Position numbers and translations under genes: made by a program. Shown here one piece after another: positions 33,365 through 39,956 of a stretch of DNA of 42,244 nt. How positions within the stretch are numbered: position 1 is the first letter of the stretch; every line of letters starts with the position of its first letter. Source of the DNA: Geodermatophilus africanus (GTDB lineage Bacteria > Actinomycetota > Actinomycetes > Mycobacteriales > Geodermatophilaceae); NCBI RefSeq assembly GCF_900107105.1, contig NZ_FNOT01000005.1:1-42244 (forward strand), written 5' to 3'. Below the pieces are notes generated by a model. That model was not told the origin of the DNA. It saw nothing but the letters and a program-made list of their open reading frames with translations, and did no database searches.

Positions 33365-33393
33365 CGCCCGCGGGCGGCGGGTACCGGCCCGGC

Positions 33394-33816
33394 ATGCCGA
33401 AGACCACGAAGAGCGGAGACGCCAGGCAGGACGAGATCCCCAGCACCCTGCAGCGGTCGGACGAGAAGGCGCAGCGCACCTTCGCCAAGACGCACGACTC
33501 GGCGATGGACTCCTACGACGACGAGCGGCGCGCCAACCAGGTCGCGTGGGCCGCGGTCAAGCACACCCACGAGAAGGTCGGCGACCACTGGGAGCCCAAG
33601 GACCACAAGGGCCCGAGCGACGCGCAGGCCGAGGGCGGGCGGGACACGAACCGCGAGACGAAGGGTGGCGTCGACGCCAACGCCACCAAGGCGCACCTGC
33701 TGGACGTCGCCAGGCGGCTCGACGTCTCCGGTCGCTCGACGATGAGCAAGGCCGAGCTGGTCGACGCCATCCAAAAGGCCAACGACAGGAAGACGGCCGA
33801 GGCTCGGGAGAAGTAG
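33394..33816 (+). CDS. ChaB/Rho-N-like protein
   Basis: A 140-aa cytosolic protein. Residues about 10-65 match ChaB (IPSTLQRSDEKAQRTFAKTH), a small fold linked in E. coli to the ChaA cation antiporter. The last 40 residues form a Rho N-terminal/SAP-like domain (THLL-like KAHLLDVARRLDVSGRSTMS, KAELVDAIQKA) suited to nucleic-acid binding. ATG 33394 is preceded, six nt away, by TACCGG and, 15 nt further, CTGACG, a weaker form of the promoter seen before the cupin gene. It ends the gene-dense part; remnants follow. Confidence 0.82.
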   Translation: MPKTTKSGDARQDEIPSTLQRSDEKAQRTFAKTHDSAMDSYDDERRANQVAWAAVKHTHEKVGDHWEPKDHKGPSDAQAEGGRDTNRETKGGVDANATKAHLLDVARRLDVSGRSTMSKAELVDAIQKANDRKTAEAREK

Positions 33817-33865
33817 CCTTCACCCTCGCGGCCCGAGCTGCTTCAAGGAGGCGTTTCCGGCTCTG

Positions 33866-34080
33866 GTTCTCACCGTCGGCGCCTACGCGCGCATCTCGGT
33901 CGACAAAGGAAGAACGAGCTCGCGACGTCGCCCGCCAGGCCGCCGATGACGAGGCCCTCGCCGAGCTGCGGGGCTGGAAGATCGCCGAGCACTACCAGGA
34001 CAACGACGTCTCGGCGTTCAAGGAGAACATCGTCCGACCCCCGTTCGAGCAGCTCCTGGCCGACCTGGGGCCGGGTGGTC
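33866..34080 (+). pseudogene. Serine recombinase N-terminal fragment, frameshifted
   Basis: The frame starting at 33866 reads VLTVGAYARISVDK, the start of a large serine recombinase/resolvase domain with its catalytic Ser (RISVDK). After about 33909 the match moves to the neighbouring frame (ERARDVARQAADDEALAELR, then GWKIAEHYQDNDVSAFKENI, then RPPFEQLLADL), so one base was added near 33908-33912. An AGGAGG at 33846-33851 may be its old ribosome site. Nothing of the rest of the protein remains. Confidence 0.75.
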
Positions 34081-34267
34081 CGGCGGGAACCGATGTCCCG
34101 CGGTGTGCGAGGGCCCCGGCCATGCTCCTGGGGTCGGTCAGCGAGCCGGGTCGAGGATGACCCCGCCCCCGGCGGCGAGCCGTCGGGCCGCCGCCACGTC
34201 GGCAGGCTCGAAGGGGCTTTCAGCCCGTGCCGCTCCTGAGGGCGGCAGTAGCTACGGCAGCATCGGG

Positions 34268-34551
34268 CTAATCCCGCTGGCGCATCTGCTCATGGGTCGG
34301 CACCCACGGCGCCGCGGTCTCGCCGTTCGGGACGAGGAAAGCGAAAATCGCCATCAACGAGATGCCCCTGCGGCCGACGGGGCAGGGGCCACCAACTGCA
34401 TGATCCCGTGCTGGGTCTCCTCGGTGACCGCGTGGCGCCAGTCCGGCCAGACCACCGCGGCGCCCTGCATGACGCGGTGAAGGGCGTGGTCGTCATGGAG
34501 GCTTCTTCTCAGCTGGGTGGAGGTGTTGGTGTTCGACCGGCGCGGTGACAC
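34268..34551 (-). pseudogene. Frameshifted fragment of an unrecognised gene
   Basis: On the - strand, an ATG at 34551 opens a frame containing HALHRVMQGAAVVWPDWRHA and VTEETQHGIMQLVAP, which stops near 34354; the next frame then goes on as LMAIFAFLVPNGETAAPWVP to TAG 34268-34270. Both parts look like real protein, so a frameshift near 34350-34370 is likely. The family was not recognised. Confidence 0.45.
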
Positions 34552-34640
34552 TTCAGTGACGCCGGCGTGACGGGAGCACTCCTAGCGTCGCCGCGCCGGC
34601 CAGCCCGGTGGAGCCTGGACGGTGCAAGGAGGTCAGGAGG

Positions 34641-35112
34641 ATGCATGTCAAGGTCGACACCATCAACCTGATGGATCTCGCCCGACCCGCGAGCGCTTCT
34701 ACTCGCCCGAGGAGTCGTACTCCGAGGCCGAGTACGACGAGGAGGCTGGCTGGACCGCGGACCAGTTGCGCCGCATGGACGCTGACGTCCTCGGCTTCCA
34801 GGAGGTCCTCCACGAGGAGGTGCTCCACGACGTCTGCACCCGGTCGGGCCGGTTCGAGGACGCCACGGTCGTGGCGCCGCGCGCGGACGGGAGCAGCGGC
34901 CTACGGGTCGATCTGGCCACTCGGCTGCCGCTCGCCGAGCCGGTGGGGAGCGTCGTCGACCTCCCCGCCGGGTTGGACGCGGAGGTCGAGGAGCCCGCCC
35001 CGCCGGTCGGGACGTCCAGCCGCCCGGCCCTGCGCGCCCGAGTCGCTCTCGGCGCGGCGGAGGGGACGACGGCGACGGTGTGCGTCGTCCACGTGGAGTC
35101 CGAACGGCCGAT
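34641..35112 (+). pseudogene. Endonuclease/exonuclease/phosphatase-family gene, frameshifted and truncated
   Basis: ATG 34641 follows the strong site AGGAGGTCAGGAGG and reads MHVKVDTINLMDLARP. After about 34685 this frame breaks down and the next one carries RERFYSPEESYSEAEYDEEA, then WTADQLRRMDADVLGFQEVL (the N-terminal part of the EEP fold, with the FQEV active-site Glu), LATRLPLAEPVGSVVDLP and TVCVVHVESERPI. The family-like sequence fades near 35112, before the later catalytic residues. Both an indel near 34680-34695 and loss of the 3' half make it non-functional. Confidence 0.7.
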
Positions 35113-35198
35113 CCGTGGTGTTCAGGGGCCGAGCATGACCCGCGCGAGGCCTCCAGCGGGCACGGTCCCGCCTGCCACGCATCGCCCGGGCGACGGCC

Positions 35199-35477
35199 CT
35201 ACGCTTCCTGGTGGTCAGCCAGGAGCTTCGCGACCACGACCGCAACCCGCCGCACATCGGGGAGGTCGTCGACCTCCGGTGATCCAACGATCCCCTGGTG
35301 GACAGCCAGCTCAGCGAGGACCGTCTCGATCGGGTCGCGTCCGACCACGGCCAGCTCGTAGCCAGATCCGCTTGCGCTGATGCGCGGGGGAGTCGTGGCA
35401 CCGCGACGCTTTTCGTAACGTCCGCCCCTTTCCACCGTATCTAGTCGAGGACCACGCGCTCCTGTCCTCAGGACCAA
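35199..35477 (-). CDS. Small hypothetical protein (about 92 aa)
   Basis: Not recognised, but the sequence looks protein-like: GYELAVVGRDPIETVLAELA, VHQGIVGSPEVDDLPDVRRV, AVVVAKLLADHQEA. The start is uncertain: TTG 35477 gives 92 aa and an internal GTG (near 35435) shortens it. It lies antisense to the decayed end of the phosphatase-like gene and upstream of the TIR operon, in opposite direction. It could be an intact small gene or the C-terminus of a lost one. Confidence 0.45.
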   Translation of the reverse strand: MVLRTGARGPRLDTVERGGRYEKRRGATTPPRISASGSGYELAVVGRDPIETVLAELAVHQGIVGSPEVDDLPDVRRVAVVVAKLLADHQEA

Positions 35478-35550
35478 CGCCTCTAGGTCGCAGCAGTGGG
35501 GCCGTCATCACATTGATGTCACACCTGCCGATCCGTTGCTCCCTCGTCAC

Positions 35551-35560
35551 TCACCGGTGA
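35551..35560. promoter_or_regulatory. Palindrome upstream of the TIR operon
   Basis: TCACCGGTGA is a perfect 10-bp palindrome, flanked by further GTCAC repeats (35546-35579), 37 nt before the TIR GTG. It is a candidate operator for the operon. No clear -35/-10 was seen in this 120-nt leader. The TIR ribosome site AGGAGGT (35583-35589) is excellent. Confidence 0.35.
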
Positions 35561-35596
35561 CCTCGTCACCGTCGGCACACATAGGAGGTCGTCGAG

Positions 35597-36166
35597 GTGT
35601 CCCCTCCCCGGGTCAGGTGGTGGGAGAGGCCGGAGTCGCCCACGGCCTTCATCTCACACGCCAGTGCCGATGCGACCCAGGCAGCGGAGATCGTCCGGGT
35701 GCTCGAGGCGGCGCGATTGCGGTGCTGGCTCGCGCCCCGGGACATCCCGGTCGGCAGCGAGTGGGCCACTGCGATCGTCGACGGAATCCGGCGGAGCCGC
35801 CTCCTCGTCGTCGTCTTCTCTGTCCGCTCCTGCGCGTCGCCGGAGGTGTACCGCGAGGTCGAGCTCGCGTCGCGGGAGCGCAAGCCGATGCTGACCGTGC
35901 GCATCGACCGGACTGCGGAGCTGACCGGGCCGCTCGCGTTCTTCCTCTCCTCGATCCAGTGGTTCGAGGCCACGGCGCGCCCGCTGCGACCCCAGCTCGG
36001 TCGGCTTCCGAGCACGGTGGCGGGATTGCTCGACGTCCCGGTGACCCCGCCCCCGCCCCCGACCGCGGCTCCCGTCTCCGGCGCCCAACCGGAAGAGTCG
36101 ATCCGGTCCGTGTCCCTGGACGACCTGACCAGGAGCGGTCCGATCTTCCGTCCCTGGGCGCACTGA
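35597..36166 (+). CDS. TIR domain protein, first gene of a TerY-P-like operon
   Basis: A 189-aa cytosolic protein. GTG 35597 is 7 nt after AGGAGGT. The bacterial TIR domain (about 15-125) reads TAFISHASADATQAAEIVRV, then RCWLAPRDIPVGSEWATAIV, FSVRSCASPEVYREVELASR and FFLSSIQWFEA. Glu87 (or Glu89) in YREVE is at the place of the catalytic Glu of NAD-cleaving TIR domains, so NADase activity is plausible. The tail (about 150-189) is Pro-rich then acidic and may bind a partner. Bacterial TIR proteins serve in defence (e.g. Thoeris, CBASS, Pycsar effectors) by depleting or converting NAD. A 38-nt gap leads to the next gene of the same operon. Confidence 0.85.
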   Translation: MSPPRVRWWERPESPTAFISHASADATQAAEIVRVLEAARLRCWLAPRDIPVGSEWATAIVDGIRRSRLLVVVFSVRSCASPEVYREVELASRERKPMLTVRIDRTAELTGPLAFFLSSIQWFEATARPLRPQLGRLPSTVAGLLDVPVTPPPPPTAAPVSGAQPEESIRSVSLDDLTRSGPIFRPWAH

Positions 36167-36204
36167 CCTCACCCCAGAACGCCCGGCAACCTGCGGAGCA
36201 GCTC

Positions 36205-37044
36205 ATGACCGATCACCGACCAGGCGCGGAGTTCTTCGGCCGTGCCGCGCGCTCGCACTCCTCTTCGCAGAGCAGCACACCCCCCGGGGGAATGGGGCCG
36301 CAGTTCGGGTCACCGTCGGGCGGCCAGACGCCCGGCGCAACCACCCCGCCACCTCGCAGCGCGGCGCCTCCCTCCACGGCAGGCGGGTACACGGCTGCCT
36401 CGGTCGCCACCTCGGGGGCGGGTGGTGGCAGCCCGGGGCGACCGCCGTCCCCTGCGACCGCGTCGCCGTCCCTCGCGGAGGGCGTGATGGCCCGTGCCAA
36501 GGCGGACGACCCGCGGGCGTTGGAGATCCTCTTCGCGCAGTTCGTCCCGCCCCAGGAGCAGATCGTCGAGACGCGCTACATGGGCGTCATGGGTATGTGG
36601 GGGATCGGTACCCACAGCTTCGCCGCGGTCACGACCGAGCGCGTCGCATCGCTGAGGATCGGGCTCTTCGGTGCCGTGACCTACCAGGACGGCTCACTGG
36701 AGTACGTCAACAGTTCTGTGATCTTCCAGCCGTCGCGGCTGAAGCTGTACCTGCCTGCCACGGTGTGGATCCTGGTCACCTTCGCCGCCGCGCTCACCTA
36801 CACGATCGGACTGGGCGGGTCGCTGCTCGTCCCCTTGCTGGTCCTCCCGATCGCGTTGCTCCTCGTGCCGCTCGTGGTGAGGCTGACCTACCGGTTCGTG
36901 AAGAGCGGCCTGGCCATCTGGATCCGGGAAGGGCTGCTCGTGTCGGTCTTCATCGACCGCAGGCGCATCACCCTCGCCAACCGCCTGTACCGCCTCTGCA
37001 GCGAGCTGAGAGATGAGCGCATCCGCGAGATCGGCCACCCGTGA
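36205..37044 (+). CDS. Membrane protein with Pro/Ser/Gly-rich head and PH-like region
   Basis: A 279-aa protein. ATG 36205 has GGAG 7 nt before. Residues about 1-90 are low-complexity (Pro, Ser, Gly, Thr). Residues about 95-180 look like a bacterial PH-like domain (YMGVMGMWGIGTHSFAAVTT, SLEYVNSSVIFQPSRLKLYL). Two adjoining membrane helices (about 183-200 and 205-229) follow and a basic, soluble tail ends it. The N-terminal head should be cytosolic and might be a scaffold or phosphorylation target of the operon's kinase. No enzyme motif. It overlaps the next gene by 32 nt. Confidence 0.72.
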   Translation: MTDHRPGAEFFGRAARSHSSSQSSTPPGGMGPQFGSPSGGQTPGATTPPPRSAAPPSTAGGYTAASVATSGAGGGSPGRPPSPATASPSLAEGVMARAKADDPRALEILFAQFVPPQEQIVETRYMGVMGMWGIGTHSFAAVTTERVASLRIGLFGAVTYQDGSLEYVNSSVIFQPSRLKLYLPATVWILVTFAAALTYTIGLGGSLLVPLLVLPIALLLVPLVVRLTYRFVKSGLAIWIREGLLVSVFIDRRRITLANRLYRLCSELRDERIREIGHP

Positions 37045-37585
37045 CGGTGGCCGGGCACTCGCCCGGGCTGTGACGAACCCCTACCTGGTGCCGCTGTATG
37101 CCCTGGTCCTGGCCTTCCTGCTCGGCGCGGGCACCAGCTCGCTGGTTGACCGGCCCCCGAGGCTGGCGGTGACCGGGCCGTCCCCGGGTGCGGCGCCGAC
37201 CTCCGCAGCCACGCCGCCGTCGTTCACGGCGGCCACTGACGGCAGACCCACCTTCTCGGTCACGGCGACGGACCCGGCCGTGAGGGATCACGTCCTCTGG
37301 ACGGTACTGGCGACGGTCGCGGAGGACCCGCGCACGTTCGCGCCGGTGCGCCCGCCAGCGTCCCTCTCGCCGGCCCCCGTGCAGTCGGTCGACGAGCCGC
37401 TCGTCGACCGGTTGCTCTGCATCACCGTCCCGGACGGGTGGGAGGTGGCGGTCCCCCCGGGCGCGCCGGATCTGGTGGCTGCCGCCACGGGAGTGGCTGC
37501 CGAACGAACAGCCTGCCAAGGCGGTTGGTCCGATCCCCGTGCAGTGCCGGCGACGTTGACCTTCCTCACGGGGAGGAGCCGATGA
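37013..37585 (+). CDS. Single-pass membrane protein with exported domain
   Basis: A 190-aa protein with one hydrophobic segment (about 24-42, LVPLYALVLAFLLGAGTSSL) as signal anchor, then a Pro/Ala/Thr-rich linker and an outer domain of about 110 residues with two Cys (LLCITVP, ERTACQGGW). No family recognised. ATG 37013 overlaps the end of the previous gene by 32 nt; a later GTG (37070) would start just before the membrane segment. It is coupled to the next gene by ATGA. A role as envelope sensor or partner of the kinase is inference. Confidence 0.65.
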   Translation: MSASARSATRDGGRALARAVTNPYLVPLYALVLAFLLGAGTSSLVDRPPRLAVTGPSPGAAPTSAATPPSFTAATDGRPTFSVTATDPAVRDHVLWTVLATVAEDPRTFAPVRPPASLSPAPVQSVDEPLVDRLLCITVPDGWEVAVPPGAPDLVAAATGVAAERTACQGGWSDPRAVPATLTFLTGRSR

Positions 37586-38277
37586 CCTCTTCTCCGGGCC
37601 GTCCGCTGGCCACTGTCGCACTGCCCGCTGCCACCGTCGTCGCGACCGTGGTCGGCGGAGCCGCAGGTGTCACCGTCGGCCACCCGGAGTGGCTGCCCAC
37701 GGCGCCGATCCTGCTCGGTGGACTGGGGCTCATCGCGCTGGCGGGCATCATCCTGGTCCACGCGGAACTGGTGCACCAATCCGCGGCCGTGGTCCACGGG
37801 CGCTCGGTGGACGGCGACGAGCAGCAGATGGGCCGCTCCGCTCCTGCATATTCGGCAGAGGAGCCGCCGGCCAGCCGACACCCGGCCGCCGAGCACCCGG
37901 CTGCGAGTCCCCTCGACGCGGAGCCTCGTGCGCCGAACGGCGAGCAGGCGCAACTGGCGCTCCCGGTTCCCAGCGGCCAGTGGTGGGGCCGGGGCAACCC
38001 CTCCGCGCACGCACCCGGCGCCGCTCCGGCCTCCGGGCACGCCCCGCCGCCGGATCTGGAGACATACCTGCAGTCGTCGATCATCGCGCAGTGCCCGCGC
38101 TGCGGAAGCTTCCAGCTCGACGCGGAGGCCGTTCCGCCCGGATACGGATTCGAGTGCCGGACCTGCGGGCTCGGCTGGCACTGGCACCCGGATCAGCCGT
38201 GGCCGGCAGTGCGCGTGAACCCTCGTCTATCCCCGACCGGGGCGCGGACCGAAGCACCCGGCGTCGCCGGAAGATGA
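37582..38277 (+). CDS. Membrane protein with C-terminal zinc ribbon
   Basis: A 231-aa protein. ATG 37582 follows GGGAGGAG and overlaps the preceding stop (ATGA). Two N-terminal membrane helices (about 10-32 and 40-60) are followed by a Pro/Ala-rich cytosolic linker (about 75-160) and a zinc ribbon: Cys171, Cys174, Cys192, Cys195 (CPRCG ... CRTCG), then a His-rich end (GWHWHPDQPW). The ribbon is the only recognised domain. It may recruit the phosphorylation proteins encoded next to the membrane. Confidence 0.72.
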   Translation: MTSSPGRPLATVALPAATVVATVVGGAAGVTVGHPEWLPTAPILLGGLGLIALAGIILVHAELVHQSAAVVHGRSVDGDEQQMGRSAPAYSAEEPPASRHPAAEHPAASPLDAEPRAPNGEQAQLALPVPSGQWWGRGNPSAHAPGAAPASGHAPPPDLETYLQSSIIAQCPRCGSFQLDAEAVPPGYGFECRTCGLGWHWHPDQPWPAVRVNPRLSPTGARTEAPGVAGR

Positions 38278-38290
38278 CCGGAGGACTCCG

Positions 38291-39145
38291 ATGTACGACC
38301 AGACGTTCTCGCGTCAGAACCCGGGCTGCATCGTCGTGCTGCTCGACCGGTCCGAGTCAATGGGGGCGCAGTGGCGGAACTCGGGCATGACGCTCGCCGA
38401 TGGTGCGGCCAGGGCGATCAACCGCCTGCTGCTCGACCTGTGCATCAAGTCCACCAAGGAGGTCGGCGGGGCGGTTCGTGACTACTTCCACGTTCTCGTG
38501 CTCGGTTACGGGGCATCGCCGGTGGCCGGCGGGGAGGGGGTCGAGTCCGCGTTCGGCGGCAGGCTGACCGGCCGAGGCATCATCCCGCTGTCCGATCTCG
38601 CGAGCGCGCCGCTGGCGATCCTCGAGGAGCCGTCGGTGGACGCCATGGCCGCGGTCACCAGAGTGCCGATCTGGGTGGAGCCGGTGTTCGGCTACCGGAC
38701 TCCGATGTGCGAGGCGATCGCGGTCGCCGGGGCGCACGTCTTCGAGTGGGTCGAGGCCCACCCGGACTCGTTCCCACCCATCGTCATCAACATTACCGAC
38801 GGCCTGGTCACCGACAGCCCCTACGACGGAGCTGACCTCACCGAGTGGGCCAAGCGGCTGACCACGGTCGAGACGGTCGACGGACCCACCCTGCTGTTTA
38901 ACGTGTTCCTGTCCTCCGAGGGGGACCCGGCCTTCTTCCCGACGAGCGGGCACGCCTTCCCCGAGCCGGGGCCGCAACTGTTCGACATGAGCAGCGTCCT
39001 GCCGGCGCCAATGGTGCGTCACGCCCAGGCAGCCGGAGTCCCGGTTCAGCCGGGTGCCCGGGCGATGTGCTTCAACGCCGACCTGGAGGCACTGGTGAAG
39101 TTCCTCGAGATCGGGACCCGTGTCGCCGAGATCCCGGGACGCTGA
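38291..39145 (+). CDS. TerY-like von Willebrand factor A domain protein
   Basis: A 284-aa cytosolic vWA protein of the TerY type. The metal-ion-dependent adhesion site is complete: Asp19-x-Ser21-x-Ser23 (LLDRSESMGA), Thr137 (YRTPMC) and Asp170 (INITDGLV). ATG 38291 follows GGAGG. In TerY-P triads the vWA protein works with a PP2C phosphatase and a kinase, as here, probably as scaffold or substrate. It follows the zinc-ribbon gene by 13 nt and is 10 nt before the PP2C gene. Confidence 0.88.
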   Translation: MYDQTFSRQNPGCIVVLLDRSESMGAQWRNSGMTLADGAARAINRLLLDLCIKSTKEVGGAVRDYFHVLVLGYGASPVAGGEGVESAFGGRLTGRGIIPLSDLASAPLAILEEPSVDAMAAVTRVPIWVEPVFGYRTPMCEAIAVAGAHVFEWVEAHPDSFPPIVINITDGLVTDSPYDGADLTEWAKRLTTVETVDGPTLLFNVFLSSEGDPAFFPTSGHAFPEPGPQLFDMSSVLPAPMVRHAQAAGVPVQPGARAMCFNADLEALVKFLEIGTRVAEIPGR

Positions 39146-39155
39146 GGGTCGACCC

Positions 39156-39956
39156 ATGCTCCGCGCCCGGATGGTGACTTATTGGGTGGAGAAGGACGGC
39201 AGCGCTCCCCATGAGTGGGAGGACGGCGCCGCGGGGGACCCCGGCGACGAACGGTCCGGCCGCAACCCCCGATTCGTGGTCGCCGACGGTGCCACCGAGG
39301 CCTACGACTCCATCCGGTGGGTCGAGCATCTCGTCACCTCGTTCATCGACCACGACGGGGCCGCTCCGGAGCTGGTCCCCGCATCGATGCTGCGCTGGTT
39401 CGCGACCGTGCAGCAGGCCTGGGTCGCGGCCGCCCCGCCCGCGTTTGCCAGCATCTTCGAGGAACGCAAGTTCGCTCAGGGGTCGTTCGCCACCCTGCTC
39501 GGCTGCGAGCTGGAGGACCTCGACGGGCCCGCCCCCTCGTGGAGGGCCGTCGCGCTCGGCGATGTCGTCCTCTTCCACGTCCGACAGCGCCGCCTTCTTG
39601 TCCAGTTCCCGCCGCTCGGCGCCGGTGACTTCGGGCTCGATCCCGATGGTGTCCACACCGGGGCGGCCGCCCTCCCGGTGATGATGGAGCGGATCAGGTT
39701 CGCCGAGTACGGGCTCCAGGCGGGCGACCACCTGTTCCTGGTCACGGACGCGCTCGCCGAGTGGATCGTCCGCGCCCGGGAACACCAGGGGGACGACCGC
39801 GTCTGGGGCTTCCTGTCCAGCGTCTGGCACCCCGACACCTTCGCCCGGTTCATCGCCGACAGCAGGGCTGCCCGCTGCATGAGGAACGACGACGTGACCC
39901 TGATGAGGGTGCTCGTCTCCGAGTCCGCCCCGGATCGCACGGTGGTGTGCCTGTGA
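39156..39956 (+). CDS. PP2C-like protein phosphatase of a TerY-P triad
   Basis: A 266-aa cytosolic Ser/Thr phosphatase-like protein. The PP2C metal ligands appear to be kept, in variant motifs: Asp23 in HEWEDGA, Asp44-Gly45 in VVADGATEAYDS, Asp198 in FLVTDALAEW and Asp246 in MRNDDVTLMRV; the middle strands FATLLG and GDVVLF are also present. It should remove phosphate added by the neighbouring kinase. ATG 39156 follows GAGGGT by 8 nt. Its stop overlaps the kinase ATG as TGATG, so both are made together. Confidence 0.85.
   Translation: MLRARMVTYWVEKDGSAPHEWEDGAAGDPGDERSGRNPRFVVADGATEAYDSIRWVEHLVTSFIDHDGAAPELVPASMLRWFATVQQAWVAAAPPAFASIFEERKFAQGSFATLLGCELEDLDGPAPSWRAVALGDVVLFHVRQRRLLVQFPPLGAGDFGLDPDGVHTGAAALPVMMERIRFAEYGLQAGDHLFLVTDALAEWIVRAREHQGDDRVWGFLSSVWHPDTFARFIADSRAARCMRNDDVTLMRVLVSESAPDRTVVCL

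Larger units (their letters stand above)
33817..35596. other. Gene graveyard / insertion zone before the TIR operon
   Basis: Almost 1.8 kb with no intact gene except perhaps the small one at 35199-35477. It holds a frameshifted recombinase N-terminus, a fragment ending at 34138 on the - strand (in-frame tail PFEPADVAAARRLAAGGG), a frameshifted fragment at 34268-34551 (- strand) and a frameshifted phosphatase-like gene at 34641-35112. GC content is lower and codon use looser than in the flanks, as in decayed mobile DNA. Confidence 0.6.

Noticed and set aside
34138..34244. Small - strand frame ending AAGGGVILDPAR as a gene
   Set aside because: It has no start codon and an in-frame stop just upstream; it is kept only as part of the remnant region.
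35536..36204. A longer upstream start for the PH-like membrane protein that would read through the TIR gene in another frame
   Set aside because: The TIR frame is clearly coding there, and ATG 36205 has its own ribosome site.
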